Shown here: positions 1 to 9,468 of the stretch, piece by piece | Numbering within the stretch: the first letter of the stretch is position 1 | How the letters are laid out: each line of letters starts with the position of its first letter | Assembly (NCBI RefSeq): GCF_009831215.1 | Contig: NZ_WUTW01000002.1 | Coordinates: forward strand, 1,714,479 to 1,778,478 | Length of the DNA: 64,000 nucleotides | Source of the DNA: Actinomadura rayongensis | GTDB lineage: Bacteria; Actinomycetota; Actinomycetes; Streptosporangiales; Streptosporangiaceae | Reading direction: 5' to 3' | Translations under genes and position numbers: made by a program | The notes under the pieces: model-generated | Databases searched by the model: none | What the model saw: only the letters and a program-made list of their open reading frames with translations | What the model was told of the DNA's origin: nothing

Positions 1-1953
1 CGGCGGCGCGTCGAAGCCGGTCAGCAGCATGTCCTTGACGATGATCAGCTCGAGCTCGTCGCCGGCGTCCTTCATACGCCGCTGGACGGTCTTCTGCTCG
101 CGGGGACGCAGCCGGTGCTTGCGGAGCTTGTCGGGGTCGCTCGTGGACGAACTGTAGACGACCTTGATCTTGCCGGCGTTGACGTCATCGGCGTGCCAGT
201 CCGGCTTTATGGCGATAATTCGCTCGTACAGATCGGCGCAGATCTCCCGCGTGCTGCACACGATCATCGCCTTGCCGGGTGCGTCGATGAACGGCCGCAT
301 CGCTTCCGACCGCGTCTCCCAGTGCTCGACGATGTTCGCGGCCAGCTTGTCCAGCCGGGCGGGTGCGCCGTAGACGGCGTTGAGCGTGGCGGTGGCGCGT
401 TCGACCCGCTTGCGCTCGGTGTCGTCCAAGCCCTCCGTGGCCTTATCGGCTTCCTCGTCCAGCTCCTCAGGATCGACGCCCTTGGGCAGTTCGAGCTGGA
501 TCAGCCGGTTCTCGTAGTAGACGGGTACCGTGGCGCCGTCCTTGACGGCACGGGTGAGGTCGTAGATGTCGATGTAGTCGCCGAACACGTCCTGGGTATT
601 GCGGTCAATCTCGGAGATCGGCGTGCCGGTAAAGGCGATCATGGTGGCGTAGGGAAGCGCATCGCGCAGGTGGCGGGCGTAGCCGTCGAGACTGTCGTAG
701 TGGCTGCGGTGCGCCTCGTCGACGATCACGATGATGTTGCGGCGGTCCGAGAGAAGCGGATGCGGCCGCCCGGCGTCCTTCTCCTCGGCCGTCTTGCTGA
801 ACTTCTGCAAGGTCGTGAAGTAGATGCCGCCGGTGCGCCGGTTGAACAACTCCGTTCGCAGGTCATGCCGGCTGTCGACACGGACAGGCTTCTCCGGGAG
901 CAGCTCGCTGGCATTGAAGCCATCGAAAAGCTGGTCGTCCAGGTCGTTGCGGTCGGTGATGACCACGATGGTGGGGTTGCCGAGCGCCGGATGCTTGAGC
1001 ACCTGGTTGGAGTACAGTTCCATCTCGAAAGACTTGCCGGACCCCTGGGTGTGCCAGACGACGCCGGCCTTGCCGTTGCTGCGCACGGCCTCAATCGTCT
1101 TGCCGACCGCCTTGGACACCGCGAGATACTGATGCGGCTTGGCGATCCGCTTCTGCAACCCGTCGTCCGACTGAGCGAACGCGACGTAGCCCGTCAGCAG
1201 CTCCACGAATTTCCGCTGGTCGAACAGCCCATGCAGCGTGAGATTCAACTCGCTGTTCTCCCACTCGGCCGCGGGCTGCTCCACCGGCTCGCCCACCTCG
1301 TCGACATTCCACGGCGCGAAGTGGTTGTAGGGGGTGAACGCGGTGCCGTACTTGGTCGTCACTCCGTCCGACACCAGGCACACCACATTGCAGCGGAACG
1401 CCTCCCACATGTCGCCGACGTAGGCCATGAGCTGGGCGTGCGCGGCCTCGGGCGTGCCACGCTCGTCACTCATCTTCTTCAACTCGAAGATCGCGACCGG
1501 GAGCCCGTTCACGTAAAGCACCACGTCGAAGCGGCGCCGCTCCTCCCCCTTGACCACCATCACCTGGTTGGCGGCCACGAAGTCGTTGCGGTACGGGTCA
1601 CTCCGGTCGATCAGGTGGACGGTCGGATGCTGTTCCGCGCCATATTCGTCGACGTAGCTGATGCCGCGGATGCCATCGGTCAGATACTCGTGGATCCGGC
1701 GGTTCTCCGCCTTGACGTCCTGCGACTGCGGCGACAGCACCAGCGCGGCGGCCTCGTCCACGGAGGAAGCGGGCAGTCCCGGGTTGATCCGGACGATCGC
1801 GTCCCGCAACCGTCCCGGGATGATCAGCTCGTCCCAGGACTCCCGCTCACCCGAACCCACGGCGATCTGCTTGCCGTCCCGGTACTCCCAACCGAGCTCG
1901 CCGAGCGCGTCCAGTACGTCATGCTCGAAGTCGGCCTCGCTGTAGCCGCTCAT
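1..1953 (-). CDS. hsdR: Type I restriction enzyme R subunit (partial, C-terminus off window)
   Basis: Motor and nuclease subunit of a type I restriction-modification complex; it translocates DNA with ATP and cleaves unmethylated DNA. 651 residues are visible and the frame is still open at base 1. The N-terminal nuclease core ends in FELKK (about residue 150), a PD-(D/E)xK signature. The helicase part shows GSGKS (about 303, Walker A), VDEAHRSHYD (about 410, DEAH box), FTGTPI (motif III) and LTGFDAPP near the visible end. The ATG at 1953-1951 overlaps the hsdS stop as ATGA, so translation is probably coupled. Last gene of the rmuC-hsdM-hsdS-hsdR operon. Identity is secure; whether the missing C-terminus is intact cannot be seen. 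Confidence 0.95.
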   Translation of the reverse strand, partial: MSGYSEADFEHDVLDALGELGWEYRDGKQIAVGSGERESWDELIIPGRLRDAIVRINPGLPASSVDEAAALVLSPQSQDVKAENRRIHEYLTDGIRGISYVDEYGAEQHPTVHLIDRSDPYRNDFVAANQVMVVKGEERRRFDVVLYVNGLPVAIFELKKMSDERGTPEAAHAQLMAYVGDMWEAFRCNVVCLVSDGVTTKYGTAFTPYNHFAPWNVDEVGEPVEQPAAEWENSELNLTLHGLFDQRKFVELLTGYVAFAQSDDGLQKRIAKPHQYLAVSKAVGKTIEAVRSNGKAGVVWHTQGSGKSFEMELYSNQVLKHPALGNPTIVVITDRNDLDDQLFDGFNASELLPEKPVRVDSRHDLRTELFNRRTGGIYFTTLQKFSKTAEEKDAGRPHPLLSDRRNIIVIVDEAHRSHYDSLDGYARHLRDALPYATMIAFTGTPISEIDRNTQDVFGDYIDIYDLTRAVKDGATVPVYYENRLIQLELPKGVDPEELDEEADKATEGLDDTERKRVERATATLNAVYGAPARLDKLAANIVEHWETRSEAMRPFIDAPGKAMIVCSTREICADLYERIIAIKPDWHADDVNAGKIKVVYSSSTSDPDKLRKHRLRPREQKTVQRRMKDAGDELELIIVKDMLLTGFDAPP

Positions 1954-3167
1954 ACGGCCTCCTCCACGACCTTCTCCGCGTCCCTGACCCTGATCTGGCC
2001 CGACATGAGCTTCGGCAACAACACATCCCGCAACTGCATGAGTCTCTGCGTTTCTGCATCCAAAGACTTCATGTGCTCGAAGGACTTCGAGGTGAACTCT
2101 CCAAATTTCGCCAACTCAGGCTGCCGAGGTCGACTGAGTGGAAACTCCATGAGCGAGGCCGCCGCTACTCGTTGACGTCCGGATGAACCGACCATGTTCC
2201 GGATGGCGTGTTCACGGAATCGGGGACTGCGCGCCAGGCAGTAGGACACGTGAGACGGGATATCGTCGCGCGCGCGCATTACGATGAATTCGGTTGAGCC
2301 GATACCGATTTCGTTCGGCTCAAGAAAATCAATGTATGCGGTTTTACCGTTCTCCAGGCACGGGGTGATGCGCGCCATCACGGTATCGCCATTCGAGAAT
2401 CGAGTTCCCGACTTAGAGGGTCGCCTGGCCCACTGGATGACGCGCGCAGTCCGTGTGGATAGAGCCGCCATATCCACGTAGACGGCATCGTCTCTGCTGG
2501 TTGTGCGGTAACGCGGATTGAACGCGATCAAGTCGGAGGCCGTGATTTCCTCGCCTGGGGAAGGATCGACATCAATCGCAAGGTCGGCGAACCGAAGGCA
2601 CACTATTTCTTCATAAGTCGCGGCAATGCGGTCGTTGACGACGATCTTGTCGTCGAGCGCCCCGAGAACGTTGGCAATAGCCTTTTGCACACACAGTTCT
2701 GGAATCCTCGTACTGTACTCGCAGATGCGCGACGGACTAGTGTGACGCACCGTGCTCCCACTTGATGTGGCCAGTATGTAGCTCCGGTAAGAAGGGGTCC
2801 TCAGCATGTAATTAAGGAAACTTTTATCCAATATCGATGGATTATCGATTTGAACAAGGCCTATTCTTTGATTGTGCAGGTATGTTGCATCACTCGGAAT
2901 CATTGCCGAATACCCGAGTGTATCGCCAGCCTTACTCAAATCGGTCATTGTGACAACCAAGTCACCTGCAGACAACACGTATTCACCAGGGACGTCGCCC
3001 GTGAAATATTTTTTTCGATTTCCCTTGAAGCCCCCACCGATGGCAAAATTACCAGGGGTGACTAGAATTGGGCCAGGCATGGTTTCGGAGAAAAATTCCC
3101 CCTTAAAAGCGAAGCCATGCTTAATTGTTATGACATCCTTTAGTGTAACGTTTCGCCACTCAGACAT
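1950..3167 (-). CDS. hsdS: Type I restriction-modification specificity subunit
   Basis: DNA-recognition subunit that directs HsdM and HsdR to a bipartite target. The 405 residues hold two target-recognition domains, roughly 5-165 (opening WRNVTLKDVITIKHGFAFKG) and 205-375, each followed by a helical spacer; the end LRDVLLPKLMSGQIRV is typical of HsdS. The start ATG lies 7 nt after GGAG and inside the last 8 bases of hsdM; the stop overlaps the hsdR start. Base composition is clearly lower in GC than hsdM and hsdR, with A/T runs around 2800-3130, as expected when recognition domains are exchanged by recombination. The target sequence cannot be inferred by eye. Confidence 0.95.
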   Translation of the reverse strand: MSEWRNVTLKDVITIKHGFAFKGEFFSETMPGPILVTPGNFAIGGGFKGNRKKYFTGDVPGEYVLSAGDLVVTMTDLSKAGDTLGYSAMIPSDATYLHNQRIGLVQIDNPSILDKSFLNYMLRTPSYRSYILATSSGSTVRHTSPSRICEYSTRIPELCVQKAIANVLGALDDKIVVNDRIAATYEEIVCLRFADLAIDVDPSPGEEITASDLIAFNPRYRTTSRDDAVYVDMAALSTRTARVIQWARRPSKSGTRFSNGDTVMARITPCLENGKTAYIDFLEPNEIGIGSTEFIVMRARDDIPSHVSYCLARSPRFREHAIRNMVGSSGRQRVAAASLMEFPLSRPRQPELAKFGEFTSKSFEHMKSLDAETQRLMQLRDVLLPKLMSGQIRVRDAEKVVEEAV

Positions 3168-4767
3168 CGAGGTTCTCCAGTTGCTTGCGGATGGCCTGTT
3201 CGAGGCGAGCGGACTCTTCGAAGTGGGTAAAGAGTTCCTTGGTGAGGCGGTCGATCTTGTCGGCGATGGGCTCGTCGTCCTCTTCGGCCTCGGGGGCGCC
3301 GACGTAGCGGCCAGGCGTCAGGATGTGGTCGGCGGCCCGGATCTCGTCGGTGGTGGCCGAGTAGCTGAAGCCGAGCTCGTCCTCGTACGTCAGGCCCGCC
3401 TCGCGGGCGCTGGGGGTGCCGCGCCAGGCGTGGTAGGCGTTGGCGATTTTCGTGAGGTCGTCGTCGGTCAGGACGCGTTCGGTGCGGTCGAGCAGCGTGC
3501 CCATGTTGCGGGCGTCGATGAATAGCGTCTGGCCCTGGCGGTCGGTGTGGCCGGCGCGGGCGGACTTGTCCTTGGTGAAGAACCACAGGCAGGCCGGGAT
3601 CTGCGTGGTGCGGAACAGCTGCGGGGGCAGGGCGACCATGCAGGCGACGAGGTCGTTCTCAACAAGGGCTTTGCGGATGTCGCCCTCACCGGACTGCTTG
3701 GAGGACATCGAGCCGTTGGCCATGACGACGCCGGCGCTCGCGCGAGTGCCGAGCTTGGAGATGATGTGCTGGATCCAGGCGAAGTTGGCGTTGCCGGCGG
3801 GTGGGGTGCCGAAGCGCCAGCGGGGGTCGTCGGTCCGGCGGTACCAGTCCGACATGTTGAACGGCGGGTTGGCCAGGACGTAGTCGGCCTTGAGGTCGGG
3901 GTGACGGTCCTCGTAGAAAGTGTCGGCCCATTTGGTGGACAGGTCACCGCCGATGCCGTGGATGGCCAGGTTCATCTTGGCCAGTCGCCAGGTGCGCTCG
4001 TTGGCCTCCTGGCCGTAGACGGCGATGTCGTCGCGGCGGCCCCGGTGGCTAAGGACGAACTTCTCCGCCTGGACGAACATGCCGCCCGAGCCGCAGCACG
4101 GGTCGTACACCCGTCCCTTATAGGGCTCAAGGATTTCCACCAGGACCCTGACGACGCTGGCGGGCGTGTAGAACTCGCCGCCGCGCTTGCCCTCGGCGCG
4201 CGCGAACTTCTCCAGGAAGTATTCGTAGACCTCGCCGAGCACGTCGCGGGCGGACTTGCCGTCATGTCCGGTGAAGCGGGCGTCGCTGAGCAGGTCGACG
4301 AGTTCGCTGAGTCGGCGCTGGTCGACGTTGATCTGGTTGTAGATGCGGGGCAGGACGCCGGCCAGGGACCGGTTGGTCTTCATGACCGCGTCCATCGCGG
4401 CATCGATCAGCTCGCCGATCGCGCCGGACTTCGCCTGCGCCGCGAGGTCGGGCCAGCGCGCGCCCTCGGGGACCCAGAAGACGCCTTCGCGCTCGTACTC
4501 GTCCTTGTCGTCCAGGAAGGATTCGTGCCGCGAGTCCGGCACGCCGTCGGCGATGAGCTCGTCCCGGATCTGGGCGCGACGTTCGGCGAAGGCGTCCGAG
4601 ACGTACTTCAGGAAGACCAGGCCGAGGACGAAGTCCTTGTACTGGGCGGCGTCCATGGAGCCACGGAGCTTGTCCGCGGACTTCCACAGGATCGCTTTCA
4701 GCTCCGCCATCGTGGACACGCCGGGCAGTTCGCCTTGTTCGGCGGGGGTCTTCTTGCGGGGCGGCAT
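3160..4767 (-). CDS. hsdM: Type I restriction-modification methyltransferase subunit
   Basis: N6-adenine methyltransferase subunit, 535 residues. An N-terminal helical domain (about 20-160, LKAILWKSADKLRG) is followed by the catalytic domain with GGEFYTP (about 196-202), SAM-binding DPCCGSGG (222-229) and catalytic NPPF (300-303). All key residues are intact, so the system should modify its own DNA. GAGGAG lies 5 nt before the ATG. The gene sits 26 nt downstream of the HTH/pseudo-methyltransferase gene and overlaps hsdS by 8 nt. Partners inferred from position: HsdS and HsdR for restriction, HsdS alone for methylation. Confidence 0.96.
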   Translation of the reverse strand: MPPRKKTPAEQGELPGVSTMAELKAILWKSADKLRGSMDAAQYKDFVLGLVFLKYVSDAFAERRAQIRDELIADGVPDSRHESFLDDKDEYEREGVFWVPEGARWPDLAAQAKSGAIGELIDAAMDAVMKTNRSLAGVLPRIYNQINVDQRRLSELVDLLSDARFTGHDGKSARDVLGEVYEYFLEKFARAEGKRGGEFYTPASVVRVLVEILEPYKGRVYDPCCGSGGMFVQAEKFVLSHRGRRDDIAVYGQEANERTWRLAKMNLAIHGIGGDLSTKWADTFYEDRHPDLKADYVLANPPFNMSDWYRRTDDPRWRFGTPPAGNANFAWIQHIISKLGTRASAGVVMANGSMSSKQSGEGDIRKALVENDLVACMVALPPQLFRTTQIPACLWFFTKDKSARAGHTDRQGQTLFIDARNMGTLLDRTERVLTDDDLTKIANAYHAWRGTPSAREAGLTYEDELGFSYSATTDEIRAADHILTPGRYVGAPEAEEDDEPIADKIDRLTKELFTHFEESARLEQAIRKQLENLDV

Positions 4768-4793
4768 CTGTCTCCTCTGTTCGGGTTGTCGCG

Positions 4794-6872
4794 TCAGACG
4801 ATGGGGTCGGCGAGGGTCAGGGTTCCGTCGGCGAGGCCGGTGGCGGCGATGCGGCGCAGCTCGTCCAGGGCGGCGATCTCGCGGCGGGCGCGGTCGCGGC
4901 GGTCGTCCAGGTCGGCCAGCAGCCGGTCCAGCCGATTCAGCTCGGCCGGGGACAGCAGCGGCAGGGCCAGCTCCTCCAGGCGTTGTGCCGGTCGGACGGC
5001 TCCGTCGGCTCGTCCGGCGCGGTCCAGCAGAGCGGCCAGCACGCGCGGGGTGAAGTGCTTGCCGCCTTCCTCTTCGATGCGCAGGATGCGGGCCGGGAAC
5101 TCCACCACCGAGTGGCCGTCGCGGTCGACGGCGGCGGCCGGACGCGGCGCGGTGGTGATGATGACGTCACCGGGCTTACTGTGCCGCGCGCCGGGGCAGG
5201 ATGTCTCGAACTCGATGCGGTCCACGCGGCGGCTGCCCGGTTCGCTCTCACCGAGAACTTCCGCAGGGCCGAAGACGGGATAGGAGTTCGTCGCGTTCAC
5301 GGTGCTGGAAGCGGGGAGGATCAGGCCGGCCGGCAGGCGGGTGCCCTTCCGCAGCGACAGGTTCTTCGGATGGCCACTGCCGGACAGTTCAGCGATGGTC
5401 GCGGTACGCGGCGGGCGCGGCCTCGGGACGGCTGACAGGTCGCTGTTCAGGCGGGGCGCGTCCGGACGGGCCTCCCACACCACGCGTTCCAGCTCCAGCG
5501 TGCGGGCAACGCGTTCGGGCACGTCCCAGCGCAGGTCGTCCTGGGACGGCAGGTAGCGGGGAACCAGGGGACGCGGCGAGGCGATCAGCGCGCGGACGGG
5601 AGTCGCGACGGTGTGGACGCGGGAATGGGCGTCGGGATCGAACTGCTCGTCGCGCCAGGCCAGCACATCGGTGACGAGAGCGTCGACCAGTCCGGGAGTG
5701 AGGGTGCGGTCGGACACGTCGGCCAGCAGCACCTTGCCGCGTTCCCCGACCGCGTAGTCGGCAGTGAGCACCCACAGTGCGACCTCGTATCCGGGGCGGT
5801 AGGGAATGAGCCCGCCGGGCAGCCGGATGACGGCCTTCACCGAACCGGACGCCAGCAGCTCTCCGCGCAGGACGCCGGCGTCGCTGGTCGGGTCGAGCGC
5901 GGCCGTGGTGTCGGCGGGCGCGACCACGATCGCGGTCGCGCCATGAGGTAGCGGCAGCAGCAAGTCGTTCAGCGCGTTCAGTGACAGCGCGGCGGAGCGC
6001 CCCTCGGCCGGACGGTAAGGCAGTTGTGTGACGACGACCGTGGCCTCGTCCAGGCATCCGTCCGGGTCGGTGCGGACGTCGAACTCGATCTCGGGAACGT
6101 CGCGGACGGCCAGGCGCCGCCGCGTCAGCCGCGCCGTCGGCGGGTCGGCGCAGCAGGCGGTGACGTGCAGGGCCTGGTCGTCGCGGAGCGTGCCCGCGAC
6201 CGCGATCACCAGGTCACCGACTCCGGCGTACGGGTCGACGAGCCGCACTTCGCCGTCGCTGTCGGCGTGGGCGCGGGCATCGGCCAGGCCTGCGACCAGG
6301 GACTCAAGCCCCGAGTCCAGCCGGCCGGATGACATGTCGGTGGCGCCGAGCCGATCGCGCACCTGCAAGATCCGTTCGAACGCGCCGCGGGTGCTCCAGG
6401 CGGCCTCGACCAGCTCGTCCACCGCGGCCGGCAGCCAGGACACGCGCAGTCCGCGGATCTCCGACGCCAGCAGGTCGTCGTCCGGGTCGGCCTCGTCCGC
6501 CCGCTCCCGCAGGCGTGCCATCAAGCCCGGCGACTCGTCGTCGAGCGGCTCGTCATCGGACAGGTGTCGCAGGCAGATCAGCGCGGTCAGCGCGGGGATC
6601 AGCGTGCTGGACGGCAACCGGGCGCCGAGCCGGGCGAGCGTGTGGACCCGCAGGTCCCCTTCGATCTCGCTCCGCCGGGCCCGCCCGGTCTCGACCAGCC
6701 AGTCGATGATGTGTGCGGCGTCGAAGAGCTGCTGGCCGCGTTCTTCGGTCGCCGGCTGCGGGAAGTCGGGGTAGCGGCGGCGCCACGTGCTGACGACTGG
6801 CCGTTTCACGTCCGCCAGCTCGGCGATCTCCGTCATGGACATCAAGAGCGCCTCGTCACGAGCCACCTTCAC
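4794..6872 (-). CDS. HTH / degenerate N6-methyltransferase / HsdS-like recognition fusion
   Basis: Function unproven. The chosen GTG start (6872) has GGAGG 8 nt upstream and gives 692 residues; the frame is open further upstream to 6962. Residues 11-65 form a helix-turn-helix (TEIAELADVKRPVVSTWRRR). Residues 80-420 look like an N6-adenine methyltransferase fold: the SAM loop is DPYAGVGD (213-220), but the catalytic NPP[FYW] is replaced by TQLPY (282-286), so base methylation is doubtful. Residues about 505-680 resemble one HsdS target-recognition half plus its helix (HSKPGDVIITT, then LLADLDDRRDRARREIAALDELRR). It lies between rmuC and hsdM in one operon. It may be a regulator or accessory specificity factor of the hsd system. 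Related HTH-methylase proteins occur in other actinomycetes, as far as I recall. Confidence 0.75.
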   Translation of the reverse strand: MKVARDEALLMSMTEIAELADVKRPVVSTWRRRYPDFPQPATEERGQQLFDAAHIIDWLVETGRARRSEIEGDLRVHTLARLGARLPSSTLIPALTALICLRHLSDDEPLDDESPGLMARLRERADEADPDDDLLASEIRGLRVSWLPAAVDELVEAAWSTRGAFERILQVRDRLGATDMSSGRLDSGLESLVAGLADARAHADSDGEVRLVDPYAGVGDLVIAVAGTLRDDQALHVTACCADPPTARLTRRRLAVRDVPEIEFDVRTDPDGCLDEATVVVTQLPYRPAEGRSAALSLNALNDLLLPLPHGATAIVVAPADTTAALDPTSDAGVLRGELLASGSVKAVIRLPGGLIPYRPGYEVALWVLTADYAVGERGKVLLADVSDRTLTPGLVDALVTDVLAWRDEQFDPDAHSRVHTVATPVRALIASPRPLVPRYLPSQDDLRWDVPERVARTLELERVVWEARPDAPRLNSDLSAVPRPRPPRTATIAELSGSGHPKNLSLRKGTRLPAGLILPASSTVNATNSYPVFGPAEVLGESEPGSRRVDRIEFETSCPGARHSKPGDVIITTAPRPAAAVDRDGHSVVEFPARILRIEEEGGKHFTPRVLAALLDRAGRADGAVRPAQRLEELALPLLSPAELNRLDRLLADLDDRRDRARREIAALDELRRIAATGLADGTLTLADPIV

Positions 6873-6958
6873 GGCCAGCACCTCCTCTCTCCCGCGTGCG
6901 ATCGACAGTAGGACAACAGGCCAACTCCGGCTACTAGATTGACCGATAAGGAGGATTA

Positions 6959-8629
6959 TCAAGCACTCTCTGATTTGACATCGGATTCATGTTCCGCGGA
7001 CTCCACCGCCCGGACGACAGGCTCGGCCGACGCCGCCTCCAGCAGTTCCGGAGCCTTCAGAGGCCGAGCGGAACCGTTCACCTCGGCCATCTGGTGAAGG
7101 TCCTCATCGACGACCTTCAACTCTTTGAACTTCCGTGCCGTCACCATCACGCGGCCTTCGAGCGAGGCGACCGCCTCGTTGTAGGCCTTCATCGAGCCGT
7201 CCAGAGAGCTGCCGAGCCGCTTGAAGTAGGTCGCCATCGTCGCGAGCCGCTTGTGCAGTTCGCGACCCAGATCATGCACCTGACGGAGGTTCTCCTGCAG
7301 CGCCGCCTGCGTCCACGCGATCGCCACCGTGCGGAGCATCGCGATCAGCACCGTGGGCGTCGCGATGACGATCCGCTTCTTCGCCGCGTGCTCCACCAGG
7401 CGGGGGTCGGTGTCGAGCGCGGCCTGCAGCAGCGCCTCGCTCGGCAGGTACATGACCACGAACTCCGGGCTGCCGGCGACGTTCCGGTAGTACTCCTTGG
7501 CCGCCAGCGTGTCGATGTGCTTGCGCACGTGCCGCGCGTGGCGGGCCATGTGGCGCTCCCGGTCGGCGTCGTCGGTGGCCTCAAGCGCGTCCAGGAACGC
7601 GGCCAGGGAAACCTTCCCGTCCACGACGACCCGCTTGCCGCCGGCCAGATGCACCACCATGTCGGGACGCAACGACCTCTCGTCACCGTCGATGTGCTTC
7701 TGCAGCTCGAAGTCGCAGTGCTCCTTCATGTTCGCCAGTTCGACCGCGCGCCTGAGATGTAGCTCGCCCCAGTTGCCCCGAACCTGTGGCTTGCGCAGCG
7801 CGTCCGCCAGCGCCCGGGCCTGCGTGCTGCTCTGGACGCTCGCGTCCGCCAGCACCCTGAGCTGCTCGCTGAGTCGGCTCTCGTTGTCGCTCCGCTTGGA
7901 GTCGAAGGTGCTCAGCCGCTGGGCCATGTCCGCCAGCCGCTCGGTGATCGCGCGGTCGACCGACCCCAGCCGGTCGTCCGCGACGGCGATCAGCCGGTCC
8001 TGCGAGGACTCCAGCATCTTCGTCACGAACGCCTCGAACTGCTTGGTCTGCTGCCGGGCGGTGTCGTCGCGCAGCGTGTCCAGCGCCTTGCGGGCCGCCT
8101 CGACCTCCGCCTGCTGCCCACGCAGTCCTTCGCACTCCTTCCGGGCGACGGCCAGGTCCTGCTTGATCCCGGCCAGAATCTGCTCCTGCCGGTCGACGTC
8201 CCCCTGGAGCTTTGCCTCTGCCCGCCGGCTCTGCTGCAGCCGCTCCTCAAGGGAACGGGTCTGCTGCACGCTTTCCTGCACCGACTCTTTCAGGAGCGCG
8301 TTCTCCTTCTCCGCCGCCTGCAGCTTTTCCCGCGTCGTCTCCAGGTCGCGGCCGAGTCGCGCCGCCTGTTCTGCCCGTTCGTTGTACCGCGCGGACAGGT
8401 CCGCCCAGGCCGCGTCCGCCTTTTCGGCTCGGCTGCGGGCCCGGTCCCGTTCTGAGCGCAGCTCATCGGCCTGTGTCCGCGCCTGGTCGCGTTCAACCCG
8501 GACGACCTGCAGATCGGCCGACAGCCTGCTCCTTTCCGCGGCGTACCGGCTCCGTGCGAGCACGTAACCGAGGGCGCCGAAGAGGGCGCCCGACAACGAA
8601 CAAAGGACGACACAAACAAGAAGGTTCAT
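6959..8629 (-). CDS. rmuC: RmuC-family DNA recombination protein
   Basis: RmuC proteins limit inversions and recombination at repeats and carry a PD-(D/E)xK-like nuclease fold. The ATG at 8629 has GAGG 7 nt upstream and gives 556 residues. It begins with one membrane helix (LLVCVVLCSLSGALFGALGYVL), continues as a long coiled coil (about 25-215) and ends in the conserved RmuC domain with DGKVSLAAFLDAL, FVVMYLPSEALLQAAL and AKKRIVIATPTVLIAMLRT. Its stop is 86 nt before the next gene of the hsd operon. An rmuC at the head of a restriction operon is atypical and suggests a defence role for this copy; the chromosome may have another. Confidence 0.9.
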   Translation of the reverse strand: MNLLVCVVLCSLSGALFGALGYVLARSRYAAERSRLSADLQVVRVERDQARTQADELRSERDRARSRAEKADAAWADLSARYNERAEQAARLGRDLETTREKLQAAEKENALLKESVQESVQQTRSLEERLQQSRRAEAKLQGDVDRQEQILAGIKQDLAVARKECEGLRGQQAEVEAARKALDTLRDDTARQQTKQFEAFVTKMLESSQDRLIAVADDRLGSVDRAITERLADMAQRLSTFDSKRSDNESRLSEQLRVLADASVQSSTQARALADALRKPQVRGNWGELHLRRAVELANMKEHCDFELQKHIDGDERSLRPDMVVHLAGGKRVVVDGKVSLAAFLDALEATDDADRERHMARHARHVRKHIDTLAAKEYYRNVAGSPEFVVMYLPSEALLQAALDTDPRLVEHAAKKRIVIATPTVLIAMLRTVAIAWTQAALQENLRQVHDLGRELHKRLATMATYFKRLGSSLDGSMKAYNEAVASLEGRVMVTARKFKELKVVDEDLHQMAEVNGSARPLKAPELLEAASAEPVVRAVESAEHESDVKSESA

Positions 8630-8910
8630 GGTGGACCTCGGGGAAGACGGTCGGCGCGGTTCTCGACGACCCGGCAGTGGCTCGGAAGCGGATGTGCGAC
8701 TCCGGAGGATTCGCGGGACCTCGGAGCCGCAACGAGCCCAGACGCTACGCCGTCTGATCAACGCTAAGAATGCTTCAGTGCGATAACCCGGCTTATCAGT
8801 CGCTTCGTCCGTCTAATTTACGGCGGCTGGTTACGTTGTGGGTCGCCGCGGTGGGCCAGTCCGCTCGCCGACGGCACACCCCGGGCACAGTCCTCATTCA
8901 AGGAGCCGAA

Positions 8911-9468
8911 ATGAAGAAGTCCCTGCTCGTCCTGCCGGCCCTGCTGTCATTCGCCCTCACGGCATGTGCAGGCACCGATGTGACCAGCAAGTCCGACAAC
9001 AACCCTGCCGCCTCGAAGGGGGACGGAAAGCCGGCAAAGGCGCAGGGCGCGCGAGCCACGGTCGGCGACACCATCACGCTTGCCGGCAACGAGAGCGGCC
9101 TCAAGCTCGAGGTGACCGTGGTGAAGGTCGTCCCATCGGCCAGGCCCAAGGACGAGTTCAGCACCCCCGAGCCCGGAAAGCGGTTCGCCGCCGTCCAGAT
9201 CCGGCTGAAGAACGTGGGCTCCGTCACCTACGACGACTCCCCCGGCAACGGCGCCCAGCTCATCGACACCGAGGACCAGCAGTACGACGAGGACCTGAAC
9301 GACATCTCCCTCGGCACCTCGATCGGCACCTCCGTCAAGCTGGCGCCCGGCAGCAGCCGCAAGGGTTACCTGGTGTTCTCCGTCCTCAAGAAGGCCAGGC
9401 TCAGCAAGTTCCAGTTCAGCCTGGACAGCGGCTTCGGCCCCCAGACCGGTGAGTGGCTCCTGAAGTAA
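8911..9468 (+). CDS. DUF4352-like exported lipoprotein
   Basis: 185-residue lipoprotein of unknown role. It starts with MKKSLLVLPALLSFALTAC, a classical lipoprotein signal whose lipobox LTAC predicts processing at Cys19 and anchoring outside the membrane. A low-complexity Lys/Gly/Ala linker leads to a beta-sandwich of DUF4352 type (LKLEVTVVKVVPSA, KRFAAVQIRLKNVGS, LIDTEDQQYDED, LAPGSSRKGYLVFSV). AAGGAG lies 6 nt before the ATG. It diverges from rmuC and is not obviously coupled to the helicase gene downstream. DUF4352 domains are common in actinomycete surface proteins; no enzymatic motif is visible. Confidence 0.85.
   Translation: MKKSLLVLPALLSFALTACAGTDVTSKSDNNPAASKGDGKPAKAQGARATVGDTITLAGNESGLKLEVTVVKVVPSARPKDEFSTPEPGKRFAAVQIRLKNVGSVTYDDSPGNGAQLIDTEDQQYDEDLNDISLGTSIGTSVKLAPGSSRKGYLVFSVLKKARLSKFQFSLDSGFGPQTGEWLLK

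Noticed and set aside
115..2175. Long open frame on the + strand
   Set aside because: It mirrors hsdR and hsdS on the other strand; no known family and a low-complexity Val/Leu/Arg make-up.
6945..6960. GATAA-N6-TTATC inverted repeat at the rmuC stop
   Set aside because: Only 5-bp arms at the end of a coding region; not strong enough to call an operator.
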